A stretch of DNA of 34,770 nucleotides, taken from Tulasnella sp. 424. Taxonomy: Eukaryota; Basidiomycota; Agaricomycetes; Cantharellales; Tulasnellaceae. A program made the position numbers and the translations under genes. The stretch is taken from assembly GCA_019633425.1 (NCBI GenBank), contig WSUB01000285.1, forward strand, positions 1 through 34,770, in the 5' to 3' direction. How positions within the stretch are numbered: the first letter of the stretch is position 1; every line of letters starts with the position of its first letter. Below the pieces are notes generated by a model, which saw only the letters and a list, made by a program, of their open reading frames with translations, made no database searches and was not told the origin of the DNA. Below are positions 10,525 through 23,900 of this stretch, one piece after another.

Positions 10525-10984
10525 ACAGCTTTTTTTACGTCTTGTAGTTCTTTCTCCCGTTTTTTAACGTCGCATTGTACTAGCATTTCTATTCTCGGGA
10601 TTTGCTTCCCGGCTTCGGGATGACTTGGTTTGGGTTTTGGGCGGCACAGTTTTTAAGGGTTTGGAGCGATCACCTGACTCAAAAACGCGGCTTGCGGACT
10701 AAATTCAACTTCTCGGCGGGTTTGCCGCTCCTCAGCGCACGATTCACGATATAAGGGATGCGATGTTATCCCGTGGCTTTAAGTCTTCGATTGGAGTCAG
10801 ATTTGGTTGATCCAATTGGTTGCAATCAGATCTCCAGTACTCTCCCTAATAGGTTCTCATTACGTTTCAATGAACAACCAAAAATCTATAAGAACAATTC
10901 CTTGGCATGATTGGAGATCATCCAAGTCGTTCCGTTCACTCCCCCTTCTCGTCCCCGTGAACGACTCTCCACCAACATCGTCCA
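10525..10984 (+). promoter_or_regulatory. Promoter and 5' leader of copy 2
   Basis: This is strongly similar to the region before copy 1, including GATCACCTGACTC at about 10669, the TTCGATTGGAGT block and a near-identical leader (GTGAACGACTCTCCACCAAC). A TATA-like TATAAGAA lies at 10887-10894, about 98 bases before the ATG, the same spacing as in copy 1. Confidence 0.6.
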
Positions 10985-13900
10985 ATGGCTCAAAGCGCCG
11001 AAGCCCAAGCTTTCCTCCGCCGTCTCGGCGAACTTCCCGATACCCCCGGCATCGACCTCGGTCCTGCCATCACCCCATCCCTCCGAGACGAGGCAGAACT
11101 CCGTCGTCTCTTCGCCACAAACCGCACCAACGCCCGACTAAGAGATCCCTACGTCGGTCTCGTCGACGTATTTGGCGAAAACACCGACCGCATCAAGAAG
11201 ATTCATGCTCGAGCCGTCAAAGACGATGGCGATCTGCAAAAGCACTATGTCATGCCTCTCGACGATGTCATGCGTAAAAAAGATGGAAGGCTATCCATGG
11301 CGTTTTCCTTAGACGACTTCAAGGCTCGCTGGGCGATTTTCAGCGAGGGTGCGCTGAGTCAGTTGACGAATTGGAACAACGTCGTCGTGGCTGGAGGGAG
11401 CGTCCTCGCTTGCTTGGCCCCTCTACCGGAACGCATCACAAAGCGAGGCTCAAAGCGAGCTATCCGAAAGTACTATCACGGCAAGGCGTATCCCGCTTCA
11501 GACGTGGATCTTTTCCTGTATGGTCTAACCCCTGAACAGGTTTGTGGTTTCCAGATTCACTGAAAGGCGGACCGCTTTAACCCTGACTCCTACGCTAGGC
11601 TGAGGCAAAGTGCCTGGAGATCTATAACGCTGTTCGGGACTCTGTTCCGTGGGAGATTTGTGCCATCCGTACCAAGAACGCTGTCTCCATTCATTGTAAG
11701 GACCCTGTTCAAACGCGGAGCAACACGCGCTCACTCGTCCGCCTCACGCCTTCAGGCCAATACCCCTATCGACCCGTTCAAATCGTTCTGCGTATCTATC
11801 AGTCGCCTGCCGAAATTCTCGCTGGATTCGATGTCGACTCAGCATGCGTGGCTTTCGATGGAAATCGCGTGCTCGCGGCTCCTCGCGCCATCTTGGCTCT
11901 CATGACCCAGTGCAACCAAGTCGCAATGGACAGACGTTCTCCTTCTTATGAAGTCCGACTGGCCAAATACGCTGCTCGAGGATTCGAAATTCATGTCCCT
12001 GACCTCCGTCGAGAGGACTTTGATCCCACGGTTGGTCTTCCGAGTTCCTTCGAATTCTCCATCACCTCGCTAACGCAGACCGTATCTTATAGATCTTTGA
12101 ACGTGCTCTCGGTCGCGTCACAGGTCTCGCTCGACTTTTGGTTCTCGAGAAACTTGCCACTCAGGAAGCCCGAGATGGGTACGTCAACCAGCGCCGTCAA
12201 ATGCGCGGCAGGCCCCAAATCTCTCGCCGTCAAATGCGCCGTAACAAGAGCCTGAAGGGTGACTTGAAATCGGCCGACGAATTCAAAGGATTGCAGATGA
12301 GCGAGTATGATGTGATGTTCCACATTCCTTATGGTCCGGGTATCAATGCGAAGAAGATTTGCAAGATGGTATATCAGACGGATTTGGGAATGAATAGGTG
12401 CAGGATACGGGTTTGGCTGATGCTATCCCTTCAGAATTCCACTAACACCAGACATTGTTCGTAGTACGTTCAATCCGAAGAACAAGGGTCGCAGACTTCA
12501 TCGTCACCCTGCATTCTTTGGTAACATGAAGGAGGCCTTGGAGGACTGCTGCGAGGTAAGGGTCTCACCCCGAACTTTCATGTGGTCTGACGAATCCTCA
12601 TTCTAGTACTGCCCGTTGCCTGAAACGGACGAAGAGAAAGAAATATTCGAAAAAGAACAAGAACAGTGCCTCACTGGTCGCGTAACGTTTATGCAGGAGG
12701 ATCCAGGGCGCCAAAGTAGGCCACCCGTGATCTCTTACAGCACCAGGGAATTGACTCTCTTTTCTGCAGGTATCACTGGTTCGTTCCACCCCATCGACAG
12801 TGGCGAATGGTCAGAGCAAGCCTACCTCAAACCCCTCGCCATACTCTTTTCTCACATCGCATCTCACAACCGCGCTGCTTGCAACGACGTCCTCAAGCGC
12901 AACGCCGACGCAATCAAAACACGCGACCACCTTGGTCGAACTCCTTTACAAATGGCTTTGCTTTGCTCCGCCGAGGACATTTGCTTGGATTTGATCGAGC
13001 AAGGCGCAAGGATGACCTCTAGAGTTGTTGATGGACGGTGCAGTTTGCATCTGGCTGCTCAGATGGGGATGGCAAAGGTCGCCAAGGCGCTTCTGGAGAA
13101 GAGCGAGAAGAATAAACTTGAGAAAGAGGCCAAAGAGAGGGAAGCTAAAGAAAAAGAAAAGCGGGACTCGGACGTGGAGATGAAGGATCAAGAAGACGAG
13201 GTTCGTTTCTTTGTTGAAGTTTGGGACTCCAGAGTTGACTGGGGAATGAATCCAGATTCGGGATTCGTCGGAAGATGATTGGTCTTCGGAGGATGATGAA
13301 GACGCGAATGACGAAGACGAGGATTACGAAGAGGCAAAGAAGAAGGTCGATCCCAAGGGAGATCGGGTCGGGGGCGAAGATGACACGCTGGAGGATTCTG
13401 AAGACGTACCTGATATTCTTGACATTGATGCTCTGGATTGGGACAAATGCCTGTCCGCCCTTGGAGTAAGTCTTGCTTTAGGCCTCATGATTATATCCAG
13501 GATAAACAAACAGATCTTTGCTATAGTACGCTATCATCAGTGGCTCGTTGCCTGTTGTTCAGATCCTCGTCGCTGCTGGAGCCGACTGCAAGACGCCAAA
13601 GAACCTCAGCAAAGGCTCCAAAAGCTCTGCAACTGTCTACCCTCTCTCTCTTACTGCACTCACACCCGATGAATCCGTCGGAGCCCAAATTGCCGAACAT
13701 CTCGTCACCGCTGGAGGAGCTTCTTGCTCAGCTGCAGATTCCAATACTGTTACCGTCCTTCATCGTCTCGTTTGTTCCAACAAACCTCAAATCGTCGAAG
13801 CCATTCTCAGAGTCGATCCCACCGCAAAGGCTGCCAGTCGATTCTTGTGGACAGGAGCACGGCACTCTGCTCTCCATCCCATTGTTTCTGCTTTCGCGGG

Positions 13901-16900
13901 TGGTCAACGTGCGATGGTTGCTGTTTTGATGGCGTATGCGGGCGCACCGGCGTTCGTTGATTTGGAGACCTACGATCGGTCTATCGCAGCCAAGTACGTG
14001 TTTGTTATATTAACCATCACACTGGTAGTTGGGTGCTCATACTGCCCTTGGTTCCCAAGTCCCAGTCAACTTGGATTTGTCTACGCTCGAGCCGGGGAGG
14101 AGGATTGGAAGTCATGCACCCTGCAACCACTTGAAGCCGCTTTGGCGGACCACAGCGACCTTTACCGCCTGGTCTTGTCCCTTGAACCTGAAAGTATCAA
14201 GAACTCCGTCCCCCGAGGTGTCTATCAGTATCAAGACAACGCTGCCCTCCGTCGTTCGATGCTGGACTTCCTTCGGTCTGCTGTGCGCGAGTTGAAGCGC
14301 CGTTCAAGGGAGCCGACTGCACGAAACACTGAGCCGACTGCACGACGCACCGCAGCCTCGAATAACGTTCCAACGTGGAGAAGCATTTTTGACCTATCGG
14401 ACGTGGAAGTTTCGGAGAAGAAAGGATGGGATGCGTATGCTATTGCTTGGGAGAAACGGAATAAGGGAATCGTTGAAGAGAAATCCAAAGCCGATAAAGC
14501 CAACACAATCGAGAACAACAAAAAAGCCAAAAAGAAGCAGCGAGCTCAAGCAGCCGAATTGATTCCCTACTTTCAGCAAGCCGTCGAAGAACTCGAGAAA
14601 GCTGGGGCTCGGACTTGGCAGGAGTTGTACAAAGACTTGCCGTCAAAGTGGGAGGCGCAGTACGGAGAGCAGGACTTTGATCCCGACGATCCCAACGCAT
14701 CGCCCAATACCCCAAACACAAGCGCCCGAGGCGTTCAAGCAGCCCGTTCCGACGCAACGGACCCGACTGACGCTGCAATCGATGAGAAGCCGAAGTCGTT
14801 CAAGAGATATTGCTTATTCTCCTCCTCGGACGACCAATATCCGGGCACGCACTTGATCCCGCTGTATGATGAGCTTTACGAGGCTTGCTGGAATGGCGAC
14901 AACAACAAGATTCGAGCCTTATGCCTCCCCCCCCAGGATGATACGGCTCCCCCGCCTTCCGGCACCAGGGACCTTCTTCAGATTACTGCAAAAGTCAAAT
15001 ATACGGATCATATTAGTCTTTACTCCAAGGGTGAGTGGGAGAAAGCAATTGCATCATGGCAAACAAGCTAATTGGAATTCGTGGCAGGATACACGCCCCT
15101 CTTCGTTGCTCTTCGTGCTCGTAAATGGGACACTGCTCGTTTGATCCTCGAAATTGCTGAGGAGCAACTGATGAACGATGAGGACGATGAGGACGATGAG
15201 GAACTCGATACCGCGAGTCGTGGAGGGAATATAATCCGATTTGGTCCGTCCATGCATCTCCGGTTCGGCTGCCTAACGGTCCCTTACACCCGGCTCGCTT
15301 ACAGATGATGATGACGACGACGACGACAGTGATGGAAATTCACGCGCCAGTGACGAGACTGAGAAGCGGCCAGCTGGATATTCCGACCTCGCAAAGAGAT
15401 TCCACACCGTTAGCGTGACTGTCGAGCCCAATCAACTCCTTTGGTACGAAGCAAAATACGCCTTCCAGGGAGGCTCCGGCTTGATCCCCTACACTTGGTC
15501 TGCGGATCCGATTAATATCGCTGTCAGGGAGAACGACGTCGAGGCTTTCAACCAGATCGCTGACGTACGTTGCGTGAGCTGAGAGGTTCTAGTCTGCCTG
15601 GTTGACAATTTCCGTTTCTTAGATGATGGCAAACTTGGAAGAGCCCATGTCAGTCCCACAATCTGTTCGACGGATCATTCTCTCGATGGACTCTGCAGGA
15701 TTGCTTGATGTGAGTATGCCGTTCCTTCTCGTATAAGGTGCTCCTGCTAAAAGTTGATATTAGGCCTACATACGCCGCACTGGTGATGGTCTGTCTTTGC
15801 CAAAACCGAAAGCCAAGGAATCCACCGACAACGAGGCACAAGCCCAGCACAACGATGATGACGACGACGAGTACAAGATTTACCTCGGACTTAACGTGCA
15901 CGGCAAAAAACGGAAGGATCTCGCACTCAAAGACGATCCAAATGCCCTTAGGGAAGCCGATGTCGGCGCCGGGGTCCCGATCGTTTGGCTAGCTGCCTCT
16001 TGGCAAGCCACTACGATCCTCGAGTACCTCAGTAGTCCAAAGGCCATCGAAGCCTATAAGTACTACGCCGAAAATAACAAAACAAAACTCGCCAACCGTC
16101 TCACTGAAGTCCTCCAGAACCCAGATGACTTCGCCAAGATGGTGGGCTTCACGGCCACCCGATTGGCTGAGACACCAGTGCTTGCCACGGTTTGGAAGCC
16201 GAGCTACCCAGATCGCATTCTTCCAACCTTCAAGAAACTGATGGAACTGAAGCCACGGTTGACGGTTGCTGGCATTCGAGTGCAAGTCAAGCCTAATAGG
16301 ATGTCGGCGTTCCTACTCCTTTGTTGCACCAATGCACTTGCAGAAGCGTTCGACTGGATGTTGGCAAACGGAGCTGATCCACTGGTTCGCGAAGAACGCG
16401 GGTACGTTTCCATCCTCGCTTTTAAGGTCGCGCTCTCACTCGCCGTACCTTCTGTGCCAGCTACAATATCTTGCATTTGATGCTCAGCCACTACGACAAA
16501 AATTGGACTTTGATTGAGCATGCCTTCACCAAGCTTCCAGCTGATGTCATTGAGACGCTCATGGCACAGCAGTCTTACAAGAAACGCAACACAGTGAGTG
16601 ACCCCAATTTGTTTCGTCGGAGCCCGTTATTCATGCATCCTGGCACACCAGCCATTCGCGAATGTGGTCAAGAGCGGGAACCTCAGGCTCGTTGAATTAC
16701 TGCTTCGAATCGCCAAGGACGCCATTGTCCCGACTCTTCTACTCCGTGACTGCAATGGCGCAACACCGCTTCATTTGGCGATTAGCCTGGGCTGGTCCAA
16801 GATTGTCTCCCATTTGATCGACGTTGGTCCTCCAGAGATGCTGTACTTGGAGAATGGAGTCGGCTCGACCCCGATGGAAATCATCCGACACGAGTTCCTA

Positions 16901-17428
16901 ACCCAGACGCTCCGCGGATTAGGGGACTCTCTCAATCAACCCAACGGATATAACGTCCACAGAGTCAACGACTTGAGCCTTACCCCGGCACCCGGAATGC
17001 GTGATCGTGACGAAACAGAGGTCAAATCGCTCAGGAGAGTCATCGACGGCATCGAAAGCTCAGGCACACTGGCCAACAAGCCAGAGCTTTTCGAGGTTCT
17101 TTGCAACTTTGCCGACAGCTCGGAGCAGGAGTTCGCCAATTGGGTAGCTCAGAAGCCCAAAGAAGAACCGCAGTCAACCACCCCAATCAACAACGGATTC
17201 GACCAGCGCGATTTCAAAGCGACATTCGACGTGTTCTCCAAGGCGGTCGTCGAGGTTCACCAGCGCCGACTCATCCATCTACGTGACGTTCAACTTACAG
17301 TTCTTAATGCCGTAGAAACACATTCGACGGGACGAGGTCGAGCATCGAAAACTCATGTTGAAGGGTTGAAGGACGAGGAGCCGTATCAAGGCTACAGTGT
17401 CATTCTGGGATCTCCAGCCACAGACTGA
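10985..17428 (+). CDS. NTase-like/ankyrin-repeat giant protein, copy 2 (16 exons, 1851 aa)
   Basis: Exons: 10985-11539, 11599-11695, 11756-12030, 12093-12397, 12465-12555, 12607-12715, 12770-13200, 13256-13465, 13527-13993, 14066-15030, 15088-15243, 15305-15564, 15623-15709, 15764-16401, 16461-16593, 16652-17428. Boundaries correspond one to one with copy 1. The core motifs are GGSVLACLAPLPE and SDVDLFLYG, so both halves of the NTase-like signature are present. Ankyrin-type repeats include DHLGRTPLQMALLC, DGRCSLHLAAQMG and GATPLHLAISLGW. Introns 6 (54 nt) and 9 (72 nt) are multiples of three without stops, so retention would add 18 or 24 residues in frame. Exon 12 opens with a short Asp run. 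By eye it is closer to copy 1 than to copy 3 at the promoter and N-terminus. Function is not established. Confidence 0.88.
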
Positions 17429-17499
17429 ATCTAAGTTGCTGGGCCGGCAACTTGAGTTTCGCTCATTTTCTTTTAGACTTGTGGCTCTATCCCCACTTT

Positions 17500-17922
17500 A
17501 CAGTTTACGTCGCCTTGTGCTGCTATCTCTTCTGTGTAGTCTTCTGCATGATTAAGTCTAATTTGGTAATCCGCGCGGCAGGGCAGTGCGCTTCAGGGTT
17601 CGAAGGGGTCACCTGACTCGAAGAATGCGACAGCGAACCTCAGAATTGAATAGGAATTCTCGACGGGCTCACAGTCCCTCACCGGCCCTCATTATCCGTG
17701 ATGCGAGGAGGACCGAGGAATGCGGTGCTATCTCGTGGCTTATGATTTCGATTGGAGTTGTATTCGGTTCATTTCAATGGCACCAGTTGCTTCCGCGGGT
17801 GAAGTCACTCTTCACCGCACAACCAAAAGTTATAAAATAGCCAGCGTCGACTCTTCGTCGTAGGGGACCAAGCTGTTTCTTTCCCTTTCCTAGTTCCCCC
17901 CCTGTGAGCCACTTTTCACCCA
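17500..17922 (+). promoter_or_regulatory. Promoter and 5' leader of copy 3
   Basis: It shares with the other copies TTTACGTCGC near 17502, TCACCTGACTC at about 17609, a TTCGATTGGAGT block near 17747 and the gene start, but the rest has diverged. A TATA-like TATAAAAT lies at 17831-17838, about 92 bases before the ATG. Only about 70 bases separate the end of copy 2 from the start of this shared block. Confidence 0.55.
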
Positions 17923-20900
17923 ATGGCTCAAAACGCCGAAGCCCAGGCTTTCCTCCGCCGTCTCGGAGACCTCCCCGATACCGCCGGCATCGACCTCGGT
18001 CCTGCCATTTCCCCATCACTCCAAGACGAGGCAGAACTCCGTCGTCTTTTCGCCACAGACCGCACCAACGCACGACTCAAGGATCCCTGCGTCGGTCTCG
18101 TCGATGTCTTCGGTCAAAACACCGACCGCATCAAAAAGATTCACGCTCGGGCCATCAAGGACGATGACGATTTGCGAAAACATCATGTCATGCCTTTGGA
18201 CAACGACGCACGTAGAAAAGACGGAGAGTTGTCCATGGCGTCTTCGTTGGAAGACTTCAAGTCTCGATGGGCAATCTTCACCGAAGGTGTGCTCAGCCAG
18301 TTGCCGAATTGGAACAACATCGTCGCTGCTGGAGGCAGTGTCCTCGCTTGCTTGGTACATTTACCGGAACAAGCTGTGAAGCAAGGCTCCAAGCGAGCTC
18401 TCCGAAAATATTATCATTCTGAGGCGTATCCTGCTTCGGACGTGGATCTTTTCCTCTACGGGCTTACCCCCGAACAGGTTCGTCTTTTCCTGATGACCCG
18501 AGGTACTAGTTACCCTAACCTAGGCTATCTTAGGCAGAGGAAAAGTGCCTGGAGATCTATAATGCTGTTCGGGACTCTGTTCCATGGGAGGTCTGCGCCG
18601 TCCGTACCAAGAACGCCGTTTCCATCCATAGTGAGGACTCGGACCTTGTTTTAAAGCCGAGCGACGCGAGCTCACCCGTCCACCTCACATCTCTAGGCCA
18701 ATTCCCTTACCGACCCATTCAAATTGTCTTGCGTATCTACCAGTCGCCCGCCGAAATTCTTGCCGGTTTCGACGTTGACTCTGCTTGTGTGGCTTTCGAT
18801 GGAACTCGCGTCCTTGCCACTCCTCGTGCGATCATGGCACTCATGACCCAGTGTAACCAAGTCGCAATGGATAGACGGTCTCCTTCGTATGAAGTCAGGC
18901 TCGCCAAGTACGCGGCTCGAGGATTTGAAATTCATGTTCCTGGCCTCCGTCGTGAGGATTTCGATCCTACGGTTGGTTTTCGACGTTCCTTCCGCATCAC
19001 CTCCCAACCCTGACACCTACCTACCTACCTACCTACCGGCCTTATTCAACAGATCTTTGAACGAGCCGTCACTCGACTTGCAGGTCTCGCTCGCCTCCTA
19101 GTATTTGAGAAATTCGATAGTCAGTATGCTCGAGATGGATACCTCAACCAACGTCGGCGAATGCGTGGCAGACCCAACGTCCGCCACAAACGACGTGACA
19201 TGAGACTGGATGGGGACTTGAAATATGCGGCCGATTTCACTGGCCTGCAGATGAGCGAGTATGATGTGATGTTTCATGTTCCTTACGGTCCTGGTATTAC
19301 TGCAAAGAAAATCTGCAAGTTTGTGTATCAGACGGATTTGGGGATGAATAGGTACGACCCCACATTGCTGTTGGACAATTCTTCTTCGGCGTTGGCTAAC
19401 ACCAAGTGTTGCTTGCAGCACCTTCAATCCTAATAACAAGGATCGCAGACTTCATCGTCATTTTGCATTCTTCGGCAACATGAAAGAGGCGTTGGAAGAC
19501 TGCTGCGAGGTAAGGGTCTCGCTCCAAGTTGTCATGTCCGTAAGCGTACGAAGATCCATTTTAGTATTGCCCGTTGCCTCAAACGGATGAAGAGAAAGAG
19601 AGTTTCGCAAAGGAACAAGAGCAATTCCTCAGTGGTCGCGTAAAGTTCATCCAGGAGAACCCTGGTCGCCAAAGTAGATCACGTCGTCCTCTATTATCGC
19701 ATCGGGGAATTGAGCCTCTTTCCGCAGGTATCACCGGTTCCTTCCATCCCATCGACAGCGGCGAATGGTCCGAGCACGCCTACGTCAAACCCATCACTAA
19801 ACTCTTCTCTCACATCGCATCTCACAACCGCGCCGCCTGCAATGACTTCCTCAAACACAATGCCGACGCAATCAACGGACACGACCACCTCGGTCGAACT
19901 CCTCTACAATTCGCTTTACTCTGCTCCGCAGAGGATATCACTCTAGACTTGATCGAGCAAGGCGCGAGGATGAGGTCGAGAATGATCGACGGACGGTGTA
20001 GTCTACATTTGGCTGCTCAGATGAGGATGGTGAAGGTCGTCAAGGCGCTTTTAGAGAAGAGTGAGAAGAACAAGATCGAGAAAGGCCCCGACGAGAATGA
20101 TGTTAAGGAGGAAGATGTGAAGGATAAGGACGTTAACATGGAGGATCAAAAAGACGAGGTTCGTGTCTTGATTAGCTTTCGAAACGCTTGTCATGTACTG
20201 TCAGACTAACAATAAATACCAATAGCCTCGAGACTCATCCGAAGATGATTGGTCCTCTGAGGACAAAGTATCATCTTCTAACGACGACGGTGAGGCCGAC
20301 GATGAGGAGGAGGAGGAGGAGGAGGACAACGACGACGACAATGACGATGCCGAGGAAGACGAAGACGAAGACGAAGACGAAGACGAAGACGAAGACGAAG
20401 ACGAAGATGAAGACGAAGGCGACAACGATGACGACGAAGACGATGACGATGACGACGAAGACGACGATGATGATGAAGACGACGACGACGACGACGAAGA
20501 TGATTACGAAGAAGCAAAGAAGACGGTTGACCCCAGAGACAAGGAAGATGCGTTGGAGGAGTCAGAAGATGTACCCGACATTCTCGATGTCAATGCTCTA
20601 GATTGGGATCAATCCCTCACTGCCCTTGGAGTAAGCCTTGGTGAAGTCCCATGGTTATTCCCGACAAGCTAATAGGTCGTTGCATTAGTACGCCATCATC
20701 GGTGGTTCCTTGCCCATCGTCCAAATTCTCGTCGCCGCTGGAGCCGATTGCAAGACACCCAGGAAACTGAGCAACCATCGGGGGAGTTTCTACCCCCTCT
20801 CTCTTACTGCGCTCACACCCGATGAATCCGTCGGAGCCCAAATCGCCGTACTTCTCATCGCAGCTGGAGGAGCTTCTTGCTCAGTCGCAGACTCGAAACA

Positions 20901-23900
20901 CGTCTCAGTCTTCCATCGGCTCGTTGACCTCAACAAAGCTCAGATCGTCGAAGCAATTCTCAAGGTCGATCCTACCTCGAAGGCTGCTAGTCAAGTCTTA
21001 TGGACAGGGGATTGGAGATATGCTCTTCACCCTATGGCTTCTGCTTTTGCGGGTGGTCAGCGCGCGATGGCTGCTGTTTTGTTGGCTTATGCTGGCTCGC
21101 GGACTTTCATTGATTTGGAGGCCTACGATCGGTCTGTCGCAGCCAAGTACGTGTTTATTATCACGCTGCGATTTGGGTGCTGAACACGCTTTTACTTTCC
21201 AAGTCCCAAACAAGGCAAATACACCACTCAAACGGGAGAGGAATACTGGAAGTTATGCACCCGCCAACCGGTTGAGGCGTCCTTGAGGGACCATAACGAC
21301 CTCTACCGCTTAGTTTTGGCCCTTGAGCCGGAATATGCCAAGAATTCCGTTCCCCGAGACGTTTATAGCTATCAAGAAGATGGAAAATCTGGCCTCCGTC
21401 GCTCGATGCTGGATTTGCTCCGGTCTGGCGTCCGCGAGATGAAACGCCGTTCAAGGGGGCTGCCGATTGCGCGAAACACTCGATCCGATAATGACACGTC
21501 GACATGGAGAAGCATTTTCGATCTCTCGGACATGGAGATTTCGGAGAAGCAAGGATGGGACGCATATGCCATCGCTTTGGAGAGGCGAAATCGCGAGATT
21601 ATTGAACCCAGTTCCAAAGCCGTTGCTGATGCGAACGACAAGAAGAAGGCCGAGGAGGAACAGCGAGCGCAAGCTGCCGCATCGATTCCTTACTTACAAC
21701 AAGCTCTAGAGCGTTTCGAGATGGCTGGAGCTCGAACGTGGGACGAAATTCACAAGGACATGCCCTCAGAGTGGAAGACACAGTACGGAGAGAAGGATTT
21801 TGATCCCGATGATCCTGACGCACCGCTGCATACCTCCTCCGTGCGCGTTCAGCCCCATTCCAGCACGGTGCAATCAATTGACGCCACAATCGATGATAAG
21901 ACCAAGCCGTTCAAGAGATATTCTTTGTTCGTGAAAGACGGGGGAGAAGCTGATCCGGGTACCCACTTGATTCCACTGTATGATGAGCTTTACGAGGCTT
22001 GCTGGAATGGCGACAATGACAAGATTCGGGCGTTATGCCTGCCGCCCAAGGACGAAACCACTCCTCCGCAGTCCGACACCTGTGACCTTTTACAAATCAC
22101 TGCAATAGTCAGATATAAAGATCACACGAAGTCTTGGATCCGAGGTTCGTACGAGAAAGCACCTTCATAACTGAAATCGCTCATTGGGATCCGCCGTAGG
22201 ATACACGCCGCTCTTCGTTGCTCTTCGTGCTCGTAAATGGGATACCGCTCGGTTGATACTTGAAATTGCCCAGGAGCAACTCATGAAGGATGAAAACGAT
22301 GAGGACGTCAAGACGGTGAATCGTGGGGAGACTGTGATTCAGCTTGGTACGTCCAAGCATCTCTGATTAGACCGCTGGATGGTCGTTTGGTCGCTCACGC
22401 CTTCGCTTTAACAGCCGATGCCGATGCCGATGCCGACGACGAAGATGACAGCGACATCGATGTAGATTCATGTGCCAGTGACGACACTGAGAAGCGGCCG
22501 GCAATATATTCCGACCTTTCGAAGAGGTTCCACGCCGTCAGCGTGGATGTCAAACCCAATCAGCTGCTAACCTACGATAATCCGATCTTTCTTGCTATCA
22601 AAAAGAACGATGTCGAGGCTTTCACCCAGATTGCCGACGTACGTCGCAGGATTGGACCTCTCAGGCTGTGTTGCTGAATCTTCCGTTCCTAGATGATGGA
22701 GAATCTGGAAGAGCCTGTGCCACTCACGGAATCAGTTCGAGATAATATTTTAATGATCGACTCTCCCGAATTACTTGATGTGAGTGGTCGATTCTTACTC
22801 GTACGTGGTACTACGACAAAACCCCTCTCTCAAGGCCTACCTCCGCCGCACTGGTGATGGACTACTTTTGCCGAAACCGAAAGCCACAGGACCCACATCT
22901 CACAAGGCGCAGACTCAACACCACGATGGCGATGAAGACGAATACAAGATCTATCTGGGACTCAATGTGGACGGCAAAAAGCGAAAGGACCTCGCGCGCA
23001 GGGAGGATCCAAACGCCCCTTACGAACCCGACACCGACACCAAATTTCCAATCGTTTGGCGAGCTGCTGCCAATCAAGCCCCTGCTGTTCTAGAATATCT
23101 CAGCAGTCCTAAGGCCATTGAAGCTTACAAGTACTACGCCGAAACCAAGAACACAAAACTCGCCAAGCGGCTCGCTGAAGCCCTTCAAAATACGTCTGAC
23201 TTCCCTAAGATGGTGGGATTCTCAGTCAGTCGACTGGCAGAGACACCAGTGCTCGCCACGTTTTACTACCCGACCTACCCAGACCGCATACTACCGACGC
23301 TCAAGAAATTGATGCAACTGCATCCACGGCTAACGGCTGATGGTATTCGCTTGCAAGTAAAACCTAATAGGATGTCGGCATTATTACTCCTTTGCTGTAC
23401 AAGCGCTCCTCCGGAAGCCTTCGACTGGATGCTGGCAAATGGAGCCAATCCATTGGTTCGTGATGAACGGGGGTAGGTATTCCACCCTTGAATGTGATAC
23501 GACACACTAACTCGTCCCTCCTGCTCTGTAGATGGAATATTCTGCACTTGATGTTCGACACTTCGATTTACTCCATGAATTGGTCATTGATCGAGCACGC
23601 CATTGTCAAGCTTCCAGCCGACGTCACCGGGACTCTCATGGCACAGCAGTCTTACACTCAACGCAATACTGTAAGGAAACCTGACCTGCCTCTTTGCAGT
23701 CCCTTACTTATACATTATTTGCATTCCAGCCATTTGCGATGGCCGTCAAGAATGGAAACCTCAGGATCGTTGAATTACTTCTTCGGACTGTGAAGAATAC
23801 CGTTGTCCCAAGTCTTCTGCTCCGTGACTCAACTGGCGCAATACCGCTTCATTCGGCTATCCTTAAGGGCTGGCCCAGGATTGTTTCCCATTTGGTCGAC

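Noticed and set aside
13548..15071. A 507-codon open frame read as one uninterrupted gene
   Set aside because: It is exons 9 and 10 of copy 2 joined through a stopless 72-nt intron; the matching introns in copies 1 and 3 contain stops or shift phase.
19016..20512. Simple repeats as a CRISPR-like array
   Set aside because: These are a CTAC microsatellite in an intron and a coding triplet repeat; there are no spaced identical repeats.
20201..20517. Minus-strand poly-Ser and Arg/His-rich frames
   Set aside because: They are translations of the GAC/GAA/GAT repeat in other frames and have no gene context.
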